From: an uncultured Spiribacter sp.
Lineage (GTDB): Bacteria; Pseudomonadota; Gammaproteobacteria; Nitrococcales; Nitrococcaceae
Direction: 5' to 3'
NCBI GenBank assembly: GCA_937884605.1
Contig: CALGDM010000030.1
Coordinates: 1-64,000 of the forward strand
DNA length: 64,000 bases
Below, piece after piece: positions 1-8,824 of the stretch. How positions within the stretch are numbered: position 1 is the stretch's first letter; each line of letters begins with the position of its first letter. Position numbers and translations under genes: made by a program. A model generated the notes under the pieces. It did no database searches, had not been told where the DNA came from, and was given only the letters and a program-made list of their open reading frames with translations.

Positions 1-884
1 TTGTCAGCTAATCCCTCAATGGTGATATTTCCATCGCCATTAACTGGCTTACCAGATATCTGTGCTGCATCAGCTGTCAAGGTTTGCGATGGATTGGCAA
101 CATAGCCATCGACATTGTCCGCACCTGGATCAAACTGCGAATATTCATCGGTGTCGTCAAAGTCGTAGCGCGCATCAGCGATACGAAAGCTAAAGCCCGC
201 TTTTGTCCTGGCCGTCAGATCGACCGATCCCTTGGTGTTCAGCGATTTCCAACGCGTACCGTCCTTCTCACCACCGCTGCCGCTGAAATCGTAACCTTCG
301 TCATTCAGGTTGGAGAGAGATAGCGATAGCTTGCTGTTTTCAGTGCCGCGGGTGACATAAGCGCTCTGGCGATCACCTTCACCGAACTCGGCTGACGCGC
401 CAAAGCCAACCCCTTCGCCCGCCTCGCGCGTGATGATATTGACGACACCAGTTGCTGCATCCGTGCCATAAGGGACCGACTGCGGACCCCGCAGGATCTC
501 GATCCGCTCGATGTAACTGGTATCCAGCCCGCGCAGAACGAACTCGTTGTCACCGGAAGCGGCACGGACACCGTCGATCAGAACGAGGGTGTGATTGCCC
601 TCGCCGCCGCGGATCCGGATCTGCCGATCGTTCGGGCCGGTCCCATTGATCGAAACCCCCGGCTGCGCCTCAAGCGCCTGCTGGACGGTGGCGTAGCCGC
701 TGTCTTCGATATCGCGGCGGGTGATGATGGTGTTGGACCGGCCGAATTCATCGGCGGCGACCGGCGAGATACCGCCGGAGACGATGATGGGTTCAAGCTC
801 GGTGTTCTGGCTGGTTTGCGCGTACACGCTCGTTGACACACTCGCGGCGAGCGCCAGTGCGGTGAGGGGGGTGGATTTGTTCAT
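1..884 (-). CDS. TonB-dependent receptor, BtuB-like (N-terminal part, cut by window edge)
   Basis: The first 294 residues of an outer-membrane TonB-dependent receptor are visible; the gene continues beyond position 1. It starts with a signal peptide (MNKSTPLTALALAASVSTS, cleavage after VYA). A TonB-box-like stretch follows (EPIIVSGG, near residues 31-38). Next comes a complete plug domain with IRIRGGEGNHTLVLIDG near residues 88-104, IERIEILRGPQS, and YGTDAATGVVNIIT, all typical of the family, and then the first barrel strands. The ATG at 884 lies downstream of a cobalamin riboswitch on the same strand, so a corrinoid substrate is the best inference. Family assignment is sure; the substrate rests on the riboswitch. 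Confidence 0.9.
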   Translation of the reverse strand, partial: MNKSTPLTALALAASVSTSVYAQTSQNTELEPIIVSGGISPVAADEFGRSNTIITRRDIEDSGYATVQQALEAQPGVSINGTGPNDRQIRIRGGEGNHTLVLIDGVRAASGDNEFVLRGLDTSYIERIEILRGPQSVPYGTDAATGVVNIITREAGEGVGFGASAEFGEGDRQSAYVTRGTENSKLSLSLSNLNDEGYDFSGSGGEKDGTRWKSLNTKGSVDLTARTKAGFSFRIADARYDFDDTDEYSQFDPGADNVDGYVANPSQTLTADAAQISGKPVNGDGNITIEGLAD

Positions 885-1024
885 GCGATTGAGGCCTTTG
901 GTTTTCAGGCGGGTCGATCCCGCCGACAGACACACATGGTCTGCGAAGGCCCTCATCGGACAGCCCACCGCAGACCGGCGACTGTCACCGCTGCGGTAGT
1001 GCCGCTTCCCTGGCGCGCCCCGCA

Positions 1025-1205
1025 CCGGAAATGGGTGATCGCTCTGGCAGGTCTCCTGGCTCGCGGGTCAAGGCTTGGCCCCACCTTCCCATCGCCGCAG
1101 CGACAGTGGCATATCAGGGCTTCGCTCTCCGCTCACAGTTGCGGGGGCAGCCGCAGTCTTGCACTGCGTTCCCTTTTAATCGGATGCCGTGGCACCCAAA
1201 CCAAA
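1025..1205 (-). promoter_or_regulatory. Cobalamin riboswitch
   Basis: Read on the minus strand, the leader of the TonB-dependent receptor carries the conserved cobalamin-riboswitch landmarks in order. They are a 5' GGTGCC arm (about 1198-1193), a GGGAACGCAGTGCAAGACTG-type segment, the run CTGCCCCCGCAACTGTG, a GCCACTG segment and the B12 box AGCCAGGAGACCTGCC (about 1062-1047). A downstream GC-rich inverted segment near 975-1000 could form the expression platform that hides the ribosome site. The 884-1253 stretch holds no gene; this element explains it. The predicted effect is repression of the receptor when B12 is abundant. Confidence 0.9.
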
Positions 1206-1253
1206 GTGGCGACAAGTCTGCTACGAATGGATCAAGCCTTCAAGGCGGTCACC

Positions 1254-1730
1254 TCACAAGGGTTGTGCGCCCTCGTTGAGGATATCCAGATAGCGGCGAT
1301 AGACGTAGACACGATCCCGCTGACGGCCCGTGACCTCGTCGACAATCCCCATCTGTTCGAGGGCGTGAATCTGTTGCGCATCCTCCCGGAACAACGTCAC
1401 TAGCCGGTCCGCCGTATCGACAGCACCCGTGGCGGTGACCTGGACCCCTTCCAGGAAAAAATCCAGCCATGCCTCCCAGTTACCGTCATAACGTACGGCG
1501 TCGAGCAGCCTGTAATAGGTTGTCCGGTGCTGCTTGAGGTACAAGCTCAAATACAGAAGCGGCTCGCGGCGGATATACGCATAGAGAAACAAGTCAGGCT
1601 CCGGGAGGAGTTGAGTGATCGAGTCCAGGCGACCGCAAGCCAGTAGTGCCTGCTCATGGCGTCGTGCGCGGGACCCAGTCATCTCCGGTGCGGGATGCGG
1701 AGGCAGCGGCTGCGGTACGAACGCACTCAC
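1254..1730 (-). pseudogene. Internally deleted Fic-family gene
   Basis: This 158-codon frame (GTG start behind a GGAGGAGAGG ribosome site) joins pieces of a Fic AMP-transferase that is normally about 370 residues long. Residues 1-55 match the usual N-terminus (FVPQPLPPHP, then GRLDSITQLLPEPDLFLYAYIRRE). They run straight into the post-Fic segment (PLLYLSLYLKQHR, WEAWLDFFLEGV) and then into the last strand of the C-terminal winged helix (MGIVDEVTGRQRDRVYVYRR, YLDILNEG). The whole catalytic core, including the HPFxxGNGR motif, is missing, as is most of the helix-turn-helix. It cannot be an active Fic enzyme. Whether the short product is made is unknown. Confidence 0.75.
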
Positions 1731-1853
1731 CGCCTCTCCTCCGAGCCGCCTCGTGCTGTACTCTGATGTTTTCGTTAATAGTGCGTGCCGCTAATAACAC
1801 AGCCGTTAACAGCGACCCTCTCAGCGGTGCCTCAGCGGCGGGTCGCGATGATG

Positions 1854-2534
1854 CTACGCGGATTTCCGCAGGATAAGGTCGAACACCTCATGCCCCTTGC
1901 GTCGGCCGCGGCGCTCGAAGCGGGTTTCGGGGCGGTCACCGGGGTCGGGCGCATAGCCGCCATGCGGGTTCTCGAGACGCGGCTCGGCATCGCTCAGCGA
2001 GCGCATCCACTCGGCATAGTCCGCCCAGTCGGTGGCCATGTGCAGGAAGCCGCCGGGCTGCAGGCGATCCGCCACCCGCGCCAGCCAGTCGGCCTGGACG
2101 ATTCGGCGCTTGTGATGGCGCTTTTTGGTCCACGGGTCGGGAAAGAAAAGCTGCACCCCGGCGAGGGATTCCGGGGCCAGGCCGTCGCGCAGTAGCTCGC
2201 TGGCATCGGCGATCAGCACCTGCAGGTTGGCCAGACCTTCCGACTCGATACGGCGCAGCAGCCGACCGGTGCCGGTGCGATAGACCTCGACACCCAGATA
2301 GTTGCGATCGGGATGCGCCGCGGCAATCTCCGCCAGCGCGTCGCCATCGCCGAACCCGATGTCCAGCACCAGCGGCGCCGGTCGCTCAAAGCGTGCCGCC
2401 ATATCGATCCGGCCACCCGACCAGTCGACGCCGTAGCGCGGATACAGTTCATCGAGCGCCCGCTGCTGTCCGGCGGTCAGCCGACCTTCGCGCCGAACAT
2501 AACTGCGGATGGGCCGGTAGCCGGTCGTACTCAC
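1854..2534 (-). CDS. trmB: tRNA (guanine-N7-)-methyltransferase TrmB
   Basis: 226-residue SAM-dependent methyltransferase that makes m7G46 in the variable loop of tRNA. Visible motifs are the SAM site [15 protein letters not shown] near residue 57, [11 protein letters not shown], and the family hallmark [17 protein letters not shown]. The length is normal. The start is the GTG at 2534, which overlaps the thiG stop (GTGA); the frame stays open further upstream, but that stretch is only antisense-like translation of thiG. The thiS-thiG-trmB order is a standard gammaproteobacterial block, so translational coupling is likely. Confidence 0.95.
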   Translation of the reverse strand: MSTTGYRPIRSYVRREGRLTAGQQRALDELYPRYGVDWSGGRIDMAARFERPAPLVLDIGFGDGDALAEIAAAHPDRNYLGVEVYRTGTGRLLRRIESEGLANLQVLIADASELLRDGLAPESLAGVQLFFPDPWTKKRHHKRRIVQADWLARVADRLQPGGFLHMATDWADYAEWMRSLSDAEPRLENPHGGYAPDPGDRPETRFERRGRRKGHEVFDLILRKSA

Positions 2535-3328
2535 TGGCGACCTTGCCAGAAGGTGCCCTCCAGCGGGGAGCTGGCCGAGGCATACCGGCGCATCGGCATG
2601 CGCCCGGCCAGATAGGCCTCGCGCCCCGCCTCGATCCCCTTGCGCATGGCCGAGGCCATCAGTACCGGGTCCTGCGCCGCGGCGACAGCGGTATTGAGCA
2701 GCACGCCATCGGCCCCCAGCTCCATGGCCACCGCCGCATCCGAGGCGGTGCCCACGCCGGCATCGACGATGATCGGCACCGAGGCGTTCTCGAGAATCGT
2801 CAGCAGGTTGTAGCGATTCTGGATACCCAGCCCCGAGCCGATTGGCGAGGCCAGCGGCATCACCGCCACACAACCCATTTCCTCGAGCCGCCGGGCGATG
2901 ATCGGGTCGTCACTGGTGTAAACCATCACCTTGAAGCCGTCGGCCACCAGGCGCTCGGCGGCTTCGAGCGTCGCGGGAATGTCGGGGTAGAGGGTTTTGG
3001 GATCGCCCAGCACCTCGAGCTTGACCAGGTCGTGCCCGTCCAGCAGCTCGCGGGCCAATCGGCAGACACGCACGGCGTCATCGGCGGTGTAGCAGCCCGC
3101 GGTGTTGGGGAGGATGGTGAACTCGCTGGGCGGAACCACATCGAGCAGGTTTTCCTCGTCGGCGTTCTGGCCGATGTTGGTACGCCGAATCGCGACGGTC
3201 ACGATTTCGGCGCCGCTGGCGCGAATGGCTTCGCCGGCCTGGGCCATGTCCCGGTACTTGCCGGTACCGATCAGCAGGCGCGACTGGTAGCTGCGCCCCG
3301 CGATGCTCAGTGGTTGCTGCTGCGTCAT
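2531..3328 (-). CDS. thiG: Thiazole synthase ThiG
   Basis: 265-residue (beta/alpha)8 enzyme that builds the thiazole phosphate ring of thiamine from deoxyxylulose phosphate, dehydroglycine and ThiS-thiocarboxylate. The Schiff-base lysine is in VKLEVLGDP, and the phosphate-binding loops ([26 protein letters not shown]) are intact. I chose the ATG at 3328 because AAGAGG precedes it. An ATG at 3349 that overlaps the thiS stop would add seven residues. It is co-transcribed with thiS upstream and trmB downstream. Confidence 0.95.
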   Translation of the reverse strand: MTQQQPLSIAGRSYQSRLLIGTGKYRDMAQAGEAIRASGAEIVTVAIRRTNIGQNADEENLLDVVPPSEFTILPNTAGCYTADDAVRVCRLARELLDGHDLVKLEVLGDPKTLYPDIPATLEAAERLVADGFKVMVYTSDDPIIARRLEEMGCVAVMPLASPIGSGLGIQNRYNLLTILENASVPIIVDAGVGTASDAAVAMELGADGVLLNTAVAAAQDPVLMASAMRKGIEAGREAYLAGRMPMRRYASASSPLEGTFWQGRQ

Positions 3329-3345
3329 GCTTGCCTCTTGGTCAT

Positions 3346-3567
3346 TCACCCGCCACCGATGGCGCGGATGATTTCAATTCGATCGTGGTCATTGAGCGGG
3401 CGGCTGGCGTGTTCGCTGCGGGGGATGACCTCGCCGTTCAGCTCGATGGCGATCCGCCGCTGGCCGAGATCGAGGGATTCCACCAGCTGCGCGACGGTCG
3501 AGTCCGCGGGCACCGATCGGGCCGTGCCGTTCACGTACAGGGTGATCTGAGGGTCGTTTGCGTTCAT
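3346..3567 (-). CDS. thiS: Sulfur carrier protein ThiS
   Basis: 73-residue ubiquitin-like sulfur carrier ending in the required diglycine tail (AIGGG). ThiF adenylates that tail and a thiocarboxylate is then formed on it to feed ThiG. It is slightly longer at the N-terminus than the usual 66 residues; the beta-grasp core ([25 protein letters not shown], cited in parts) is normal. It is the first gene of the thiS-thiG-trmB run, and its 5' end faces the tRNA-Gly gene 46 bases away, so the spacer probably holds divergent promoters. Confidence 0.93.
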   Translation of the reverse strand: MNANDPQITLYVNGTARSVPADSTVAQLVESLDLGQRRIAIELNGEVIPRSEHASRPLNDHDRIEIIRAIGGG

Positions 3568-3613
3568 GCGCCCATTGTACCGCAGCCATCCAGCGATATA
3601 ATGGATGCGCAGC

Positions 3614-3687
3614 GCGGCTGTAGCTCAATGGTAGAGCGCTGCCCTCCCAAGGCAGTGATGCCGGTTCGATCCCGGTCAGCCGCTCCA
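3614..3687 (+). tRNA. tRNA-Gly (CCC)
   Basis: 74-base cloverleaf. The acceptor stem GCGGCTG pairs with CAGCCGC, and the discriminator T is followed by an encoded CCA. The D arm is TAGCTCAATGGTA, the anticodon loop CTCCCAA (anticodon CCC) sits on a CTGCC/GGCAG stem, and the T arm is CCGGTTCGATCCCGG. The last 12 bases overlap the 3' end of the convergent ferredoxin-like gene. Confidence 0.97.
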
Positions 3688-3945
3688 GCCATCCGATGTG
3701 TCAATGCGATCGCCCGGTCTCGGGTAGGTCTGGCAGGCAATGGCCTCGTGACCATTCACCCGCACCCGACAACGCTGACACTGGCCAATGGCGCAGAACC
3801 AGTCTGGCTGCTGATCCCGGTCTGCCTGCAGCAGCAGGGCACCCAGCACACTCATGCCGCCCGGTATCTCGACCGACCGCCCATCAAGCTCAATGCTGAA
3901 GCCCTCGTCGGCGGCGCCCACGCACCGAAACCCCTGATCGGTCAT
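3676..3945 (-). CDS. Small 2Fe-2S subunit of the hydroxyproline/amino acid dehydrogenase (HcnA-like)
   Basis: 89-residue plant-ferredoxin-fold protein with the cysteine pattern FCAIGQCQRCRV followed by a fourth cysteine in AIACQTY, as in the small subunits (HcnA, SoxA-alpha type) of multi-subunit FAD amino acid dehydrogenases. It overlaps the FAD subunit gene by four bases (stop/start), so the two are made together. It should bind one 2Fe-2S cluster and pass electrons within the complex. Its stop codon lies inside the opposite-strand tRNA-Gly gene, an unusual but short overlap. Confidence 0.88.
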   Translation of the reverse strand: MTDQGFRCVGAADEGFSIELDGRSVEIPGGMSVLGALLLQADRDQQPDWFCAIGQCQRCRVRVNGHEAIACQTYPRPGDRIDTSDGWSG

Positions 3946-5084
3946 TGAAATCGCTCCGGATGCAGCCGGCCGTCGTAGGGATGGGTATCGCCATCGGCCA
4001 CGCAGGCGGCCACCAGATCACCGGTCACCGCCGCGAGTCCGTGGCCGGCCCCTTCATGGCCGGTCGCCACGATCAGTCGCTCGGCACCGGGCACTGGACC
4101 GATCATGGGATGACCGTCGGGCGAAAATGGCCGCAGGCCGGCATAGCCGCGGATCACCCGCAGGCGAGCCAGGTCCGGGACGATGCGCACACAGTCGGCT
4201 AGAAGCTGCTGGACGGTCTGCATGTTCACCGCCATGTCGAAACCGGCGAATTCCCGCGAACTGCCGCACAGGATGGTACCGCTGCGCGTGGCCTCGATGA
4301 TGGCGGCGGTCTGCACCGCGGTTTCATCCACCTCGGTGCTCTCGGCGGCGGCCTGATAGCCAAAATCAGCGATCTTCGAGTTGACCACCACATCACCGCG
4401 CTCGAGCACAGCGATATGGCCCTTGCGCGGCTGCACCGGCACGGACAGGCCCAGCGGCCCAAGGATCTGCGGCGTCCAGACCCCGGTGCACAAGGCGACA
4501 TGGCCGGCCTCGATCCGATCGCCGCCATCCAGGGTCACGGTCACGCCATCGTCGCGCGGCTCAAGCCCCTCGATGCCCTCATAAAAGTGATAACTCACGC
4601 CCTTCTCGCGCAGGATCCGCGCGATCTGATAGCAGGCCAGCATGGGCTGCACCTGGGCATCGTTCGGCCAGTGCCCGACGGCCACGGTGTCGGGCCCCAG
4701 GTGCGGCTCGAGGGCGTGCCAGCCGCTTTCAAGAAACCGGCAGTCGATGCCAAGGGACTGATGCTCGGCCACCAGCGCACTCAGGCCCCGGGCCTCTGCC
4801 GGCGAGCGCGCCACCACCGTGGCGCCCTTGGGATCAAACTCGCAGTCATTGCCATAGCGCTCGGCAAAGCGGTGCCAGGCATCCAGGCTGCGGCGGGACA
4901 GATCCAGCATCAGCCCGGGCGACTTGTCCGAGCACAGCAGGTTGCCATCACTGCTGCGCGACGTCCCCGGGGCCAGTCCCCCGCGGTCGACCACCATCAC
5001 CTCGAGGCCCCGCTCGCGCAATGCCAGGGCGACAAAGCTGCCGATAATCCCGCTGCCCACCACCAGGGCATCAACCCGTTTCAT
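3942..5084 (-). CDS. FAD-dependent D-hydroxyproline dehydrogenase catalytic subunit (DAO family)
   Basis: 380-residue DadA/glycine-oxidase-type flavoprotein. The Rossmann FAD site is at the N-terminus (ALVVGSGIIGSFVALALRER), and the C-terminal FAD strand is IRGYAGLRPFSPDGHPMIGP followed by TGHEGAGHGL. With the two neighbouring iron-sulfur/FAD subunits it matches heterotrimeric D-hydroxyproline or proline dehydrogenases. In this locus it should oxidise cis-4-hydroxy-D-proline, made by the epimerase at 13.8 kb, to pyrroline-4-hydroxy-2-carboxylate. The family is clear. The substrate is inferred from gene context; D-amino acids or opines are alternatives. Confidence 0.82.
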   Translation of the reverse strand: MKRVDALVVGSGIIGSFVALALRERGLEVMVVDRGGLAPGTSRSSDGNLLCSDKSPGLMLDLSRRSLDAWHRFAERYGNDCEFDPKGATVVARSPAEARGLSALVAEHQSLGIDCRFLESGWHALEPHLGPDTVAVGHWPNDAQVQPMLACYQIARILREKGVSYHFYEGIEGLEPRDDGVTVTLDGGDRIEAGHVALCTGVWTPQILGPLGLSVPVQPRKGHIAVLERGDVVVNSKIADFGYQAAAESTEVDETAVQTAAIIEATRSGTILCGSSREFAGFDMAVNMQTVQQLLADCVRIVPDLARLRVIRGYAGLRPFSPDGHPMIGPVPGAERLIVATGHEGAGHGLAAVTGDLVAACVADGDTHPYDGRLHPERFQ

Positions 5085-6345
5085 CGATCACCTCACCGAC
5101 ACGGACCGGTCGCGAGAAGGCGCGTTGATTAAGCGCTCCCCGGGGAGTGGCACCGGCGGCACGGATACGCGCCGTTACCTGCGGCTCGCAGTAGCGGCCC
5201 TGGCAAGGGCCCATGCCGCAACGCGTGACCACTTTAATAGACGACAGATCGGCCAGACCCAACGCGACGGCCTCGTCGACGGCGCCGACCCGAGTCCCCT
5301 CGCAGGGGCAGATGACGGCTTCGGCCGGCGGTCGACTGGCGGCCCGCTGCGACTGCCGGCGTTCGAGCGCGCGGCCAAAGCCGATCAGAAAGCGCCGACG
5401 CAGGCCGTTGTCGCGGGCCTTGAGGGGGTAACCCGCCAGATCCGCGGCTACCGCCGGGGCCACCCGCTCACCCGACAGTTGGGCATGCCGCCAGCCGCGC
5501 ACGCCCTGCCCCTCGCCAATCACGTAAATCCCCGGACGATCGGTGCGCCCGCGGGCGTCGGTGACCACCCGCCAGTAGCCCCCCACGGGATCGTGCTCAA
5601 GACCGCAACCGGCCGTCCGCGCCAGCTGGGTCTGAGGGATGAAGCGCTCGGTCAGGCCCAGATGATCAAAGTCGATGGTCTCGCCCTGATCGGTGGTCAG
5701 CTGGTTGTCGGCCACGGCGGTCACGGCCACGCCGTGCCGCACCGCAACCCCGGCCCGGGCCAGCTGCCAGCGGGTCTGCAAAAACTCCAGGCTATTGCCG
5801 GGGAGACCGGCCCCCCAGGGCGCCAGGCGCAGGTAGTCACTCAGGCGCAGCCGATCCACCACCTGCGTGACCGGGGCGCCGGCGCGTACCAGCCCGGCGG
5901 CGACCACACTCAGAAAGGGGCCGCTACCGGCGATGACCACCCGACCCGCCGGGACCAGGCCCTGACCCTTTAGCAGCGCCTGCAGGGCGCCAGCGCTGCT
6001 GACCCCGCGCGCGGGCAATCCGGGAATGGGGTCATGGACATCATAGGCGCCGCAGGCGAGGACAATGGCCTCAAAGTCCAGCGCCTCGGCGCCATCACCG
6101 GCATCAAACCAGACGCGTCCACCCGCTTCGGTGGACAACACCCGGGTGGCCGTGCGCAGCTCTACCTGGCTTGAGGCGCGCGCCAGGGTTTCCAGAGGGG
6201 TGGCGGCGCCCATGGCCCGAACCCGGCTGATGTTGCCACCGCTGCGGGGCTGCTCATCAAATAGCGTGACCGCCACGCCGCGGGCGATCAGTCCGCGGGC
6301 CGCGGCCGCGCCGGCCGGGCCGGTGCCCACGATCGCGACCCGCAT
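5071..6345 (-). CDS. FAD/NAD-binding dehydrogenase subunit with C-terminal 2Fe-2S domain (HcnB-like)
   Basis: 424 residues. The N-terminal pyridine-nucleotide-disulfide-reductase fold has FAD site VAIVGTGPAGAAAARGL and a second Rossmann loop (VVIAGSGPFLSVVAAGL). A BFD-like [2Fe-2S] domain lies at about 340-395, with cysteines in VICPCEGTRVG and TRCGMGPCQGRYC. This is the large partner in HcnBC/opine-oxidase and hydroxyproline-dehydrogenase complexes. Its ATG overlaps the stop of the importer ATPase gene upstream, and its 3' end overlaps the catalytic FAD subunit by 14 bases. Importer and dehydrogenase are therefore one transcription unit. Confidence 0.85.
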   Translation of the reverse strand: MRVAIVGTGPAGAAAARGLIARGVAVTLFDEQPRSGGNISRVRAMGAATPLETLARASSQVELRTATRVLSTEAGGRVWFDAGDGAEALDFEAIVLACGAYDVHDPIPGLPARGVSSAGALQALLKGQGLVPAGRVVIAGSGPFLSVVAAGLVRAGAPVTQVVDRLRLSDYLRLAPWGAGLPGNSLEFLQTRWQLARAGVAVRHGVAVTAVADNQLTTDQGETIDFDHLGLTERFIPQTQLARTAGCGLEHDPVGGYWRVVTDARGRTDRPGIYVIGEGQGVRGWRHAQLSGERVAPAVAADLAGYPLKARDNGLRRRFLIGFGRALERRQSQRAASRPPAEAVICPCEGTRVGAVDEAVALGLADLSSIKVVTRCGMGPCQGRYCEPQVTARIRAAGATPRGALNQRAFSRPVRVGEVIDETG

Positions 6346-7061
6346 CAGGCCCCCAGATAGGCCTGGACGATGCTCTCGTCCTCGGCAAGCGCCGAGGCCT
6401 TCCCCTGATTGTGGATTTCGCCGTTCTCGAGGACATAGGCATAGTGCGCGATCTTGAGCGCCAGGCGCACGTTCTGCTCGACCAGGAGGATGGTGGTGCC
6501 CGCCTCGTTGAGCTGCTTGACGATGCGCATGGTCTGGGTGACCAGCTTGGGTGCAAGGCCCATCGATGGTTCATCAAGCAGCAGCACCCGCGGGCCATGC
6601 ATCAGCGCCCGCCCCAGGGCCAGCATCTGCTGCTCGCCGCCGGAGAGCAGTGAGCCATCCTGATGGCGCCGCTCGGAGAGGATCGGGAAGCGCTCGAACA
6701 CATCGGCCATGCGCTCGCGCCGCACCGCCGGATCGCGCACGGTAAAACTGCCCAGCTCGAGGTTTTCCTGCACGCTCAGCCCTTTGAGGATGTGCCGCCC
6801 TTCGGGCACGTGCACCACGCCCTTGCGGGCGATCTCGTGCGGGGGCAGGCGGGTGATGTCCTCGCCATCAAAGTGGATCCGGCCGACCTGCGCGCGCACC
6901 AGCCCCGAGATGGTCTTGAGCGTCGTGGTCTTGCCGGCGCCGTTGCTGCCCAGAACGGCAATGATCTGGCCGGGGGCCACCTCGATATCGACGCCGCGGA
7001 GCGCCTGGATCTTGCCGTAGAACGACTCGACCTGCTCCACGCGAAGGACCGGCTCAGTCAC
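6345..7061 (-). CDS. Branched-chain-type amino acid ABC importer ATPase, LivF-like
   Basis: 238-residue ABC ATPase of the LivF group. It has Walker A GSNGAGKTT, signature LLSGGEQQMLALGRAL, Walker B VLLLDEPSMGLAP, and an H-loop position typical of this group (ILLVEQNVRLAL). It forms the cytoplasmic motor with the LivG-like ATPase. It overlaps that gene by four bases and the dehydrogenase subunit by one base. The genetic link suggests the cargo is hydroxyproline or a betaine of it rather than leucine; this is inference. Confidence 0.92.
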   Translation of the reverse strand: MTEPVLRVEQVESFYGKIQALRGVDIEVAPGQIIAVLGSNGAGKTTTLKTISGLVRAQVGRIHFDGEDITRLPPHEIARKGVVHVPEGRHILKGLSVQENLELGSFTVRDPAVRRERMADVFERFPILSERRHQDGSLLSGGEQQMLALGRALMHGPRVLLLDEPSMGLAPKLVTQTMRIVKQLNEAGTTILLVEQNVRLALKIAHYAYVLENGEIHNQGKASALAEDESIVQAYLGA

Positions 7062-7834
7062 AGCACCATCTCCTCGTCTTCCTGCCCCAGATAGGCCTCG
7101 ATGACCCGGGGGTTGTTCTTGATCTCCTCGGCGTTGCCGTCGGCGATGATGCGGCCGTAATCGAGCACATTGATGCGCTCCGAGACCTGCATCACCAGCC
7201 CCATGTCATGCTCGATGAGCAGCACCGCGATGCCCCGCTCGTCGCGGATGCGCCGGATCAGCTCGATCAACGCGGCCTTCTCGGTGGCGTTCAGGCCGGC
7301 CGCGGGTTCGTCGAGCAGAATCAGTCGCGGCTGGGTGGCCAGCGCCCGGGCGATTTCCACCAGGCGCTGGTAGCCATAGGCCAGGTTGGTGGCCAGGCGG
7401 TCGGCATACTCATCGACGCCCACAAAGCGCATGCAGTCGTGGGCCACTTCGGCGATATAGCGCTCCTCGGCGCGCTGGCCGGGAGTGCGCAACACCGCGC
7501 CAAAGGCCCCCGCCCGGGTACGGCAATGCATGCCGGCCATCACGTTTTCCATGACCGACATCTCGCGAAACAGACGCACATTCTGAAAGGTCCGGGCAAT
7601 GCCGAGCTGGGTGACCTTGTGGGGCTTGCGCCGCAGCACGCGCTCGCCATCGAACTCGATACGGCCCTCCTGCGGGCGATAGAAACCGGTGATCGAGTTG
7701 AACAGCGAGGTCTTGCCCGCGCCATTGGGCCCGATCAGGCTGGCCAGGGTATTGGCCTCGACCCCGAAGTTGACCTTGTCGAGCACGGTGTTGCCGGCAA
7801 AGCGCAGCGTGACTTGTTCAAGATTGAGCAGCAT
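7058..7834 (-). CDS. Branched-chain-type amino acid ABC importer ATPase, LivG-like
   Basis: 258-residue LivG-type ATPase with Walker A GPNGAGKTS, the family-specific GIARTFQNVRLF stretch, a degenerate signature (NLAYGYQRLVEIARAL, Tyr in place of the first Gly, usual for LivG), Walker B LILLDEPAAGLN and H-loop LLIEHDM. It pairs with the LivF-like ATPase downstream. Confidence 0.92.
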   Translation of the reverse strand: MLLNLEQVTLRFAGNTVLDKVNFGVEANTLASLIGPNGAGKTSLFNSITGFYRPQEGRIEFDGERVLRRKPHKVTQLGIARTFQNVRLFREMSVMENVMAGMHCRTRAGAFGAVLRTPGQRAEERYIAEVAHDCMRFVGVDEYADRLATNLAYGYQRLVEIARALATQPRLILLDEPAAGLNATEKAALIELIRRIRDERGIAVLLIEHDMGLVMQVSERINVLDYGRIIADGNAEEIKNNPRVIEAYLGQEDEEMVL

Positions 7835-7850
7835 CCGTCACTCCTTCGCT

Positions 7851-8822
7851 TTAATGACGCCGTTCCGGCCAGATGCCACTGGGCCGCAGCAGCATGATCA
7901 GCAGCATGACCACCGCGAACAGCAATAGCCGCAGCTCGCCGAGTTCGCGCAGAAGCTCGGGGCCGAGAATGATGATGAACGCGCCCAGTATTACCCCGGG
8001 GATCTTGCCCATGCCGCCCAGGATCACCGCCATGAGAATCAGCACCGACTGCTCGAAACTGAAGCTCTCCGGCGAAATCGCCCCCAGGTTGACCGAAAAG
8101 AAGATCCCGCCGATGGCCCCAAACACCGAGCCGGTGACATAGGCGGCCAGCTTGACCCGCACCCGGTTGATGCCCATGGCCTCGGCGGCATCCTCGTCGT
8201 GGCGAACGTACAGCCACGCCCGGCCGAGGCGCGAGTGATAGAGCCGGTGGCTGGCGATGACCGCCATGACGGCGAGGAGCAGGAACACGTAGTAGAAGTC
8301 GACGTAACTGTTGATGACATAGCCGAAAAAACTCGGCTCGGGGATATTCGACAGCCCACTGGCGCGCCCGGTGATCTCGAGATTGCGGGCGCTGAAGCGC
8401 ACGATCTCGCCAAACCCCAGGGTCACGATGGCCAGATAGTCGCTGCGCAGTCGCAGCGTTGGCCCGCCGATAATCACCCCGGCCAGACAGGCGGCGACCA
8501 GTGCCGGCGGGATGGCCAGCCAGAAATTCCAGTCGAACTGCACGGTGAGGATGCCGATGCTGTAGGCCCCTACCGCAAAGAACGCGGCATAGCCGAGATC
8601 CAGCAGACCGGCGTAGCCCACCACAATGTTGAGCCCCAGCGCGAGCACCACATACAGCAGCGCATTGGTCATGATGGTGGTTGCGTAGCGCCCCATCACC
8701 AGTGGCAGCACGGCCATCACCACCACGATGGCCACCATCAGCAGCATTTGCCGCCGGGGGCTGTCGAAGGTGGCGTAGAGTCGGTCGACCAGGCCGGCAG
8801 TTCTGCCCGTTGCGGTACTCAT
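7851..8822 (-). CDS. Branched-chain-type amino acid ABC importer permease, LivM-like
   Basis: 323-residue permease with about nine membrane segments and the LivM signature GLNIVVGYAGLLDLGYAAFFAVGAY (cited for position, about residue 66; key residues G-L-N, G-Y-A-G, G). It starts at the ATG at 8822, three bases after the LivH-like stop. The longer open frame upstream overlaps the LivH-like gene and is not protein-like. It forms the inner-membrane channel with the LivH-like subunit. Confidence 0.9.
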   Translation of the reverse strand: MSTATGRTAGLVDRLYATFDSPRRQMLLMVAIVVVMAVLPLVMGRYATTIMTNALLYVVLALGLNIVVGYAGLLDLGYAAFFAVGAYSIGILTVQFDWNFWLAIPPALVAACLAGVIIGGPTLRLRSDYLAIVTLGFGEIVRFSARNLEITGRASGLSNIPEPSFFGYVINSYVDFYYVFLLLAVMAVIASHRLYHSRLGRAWLYVRHDEDAAEAMGINRVRVKLAAYVTGSVFGAIGGIFFSVNLGAISPESFSFEQSVLILMAVILGGMGKIPGVILGAFIIILGPELLRELGELRLLLFAVVMLLIMLLRPSGIWPERRH

Positions 8823-8824
8823 CG

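Noticed and set aside
2393-3550. A 385-codon plus-strand frame opposite trmB, thiG and thiS
   Set aside because: It would require ignoring three well-conserved genes; no recognisable domain.
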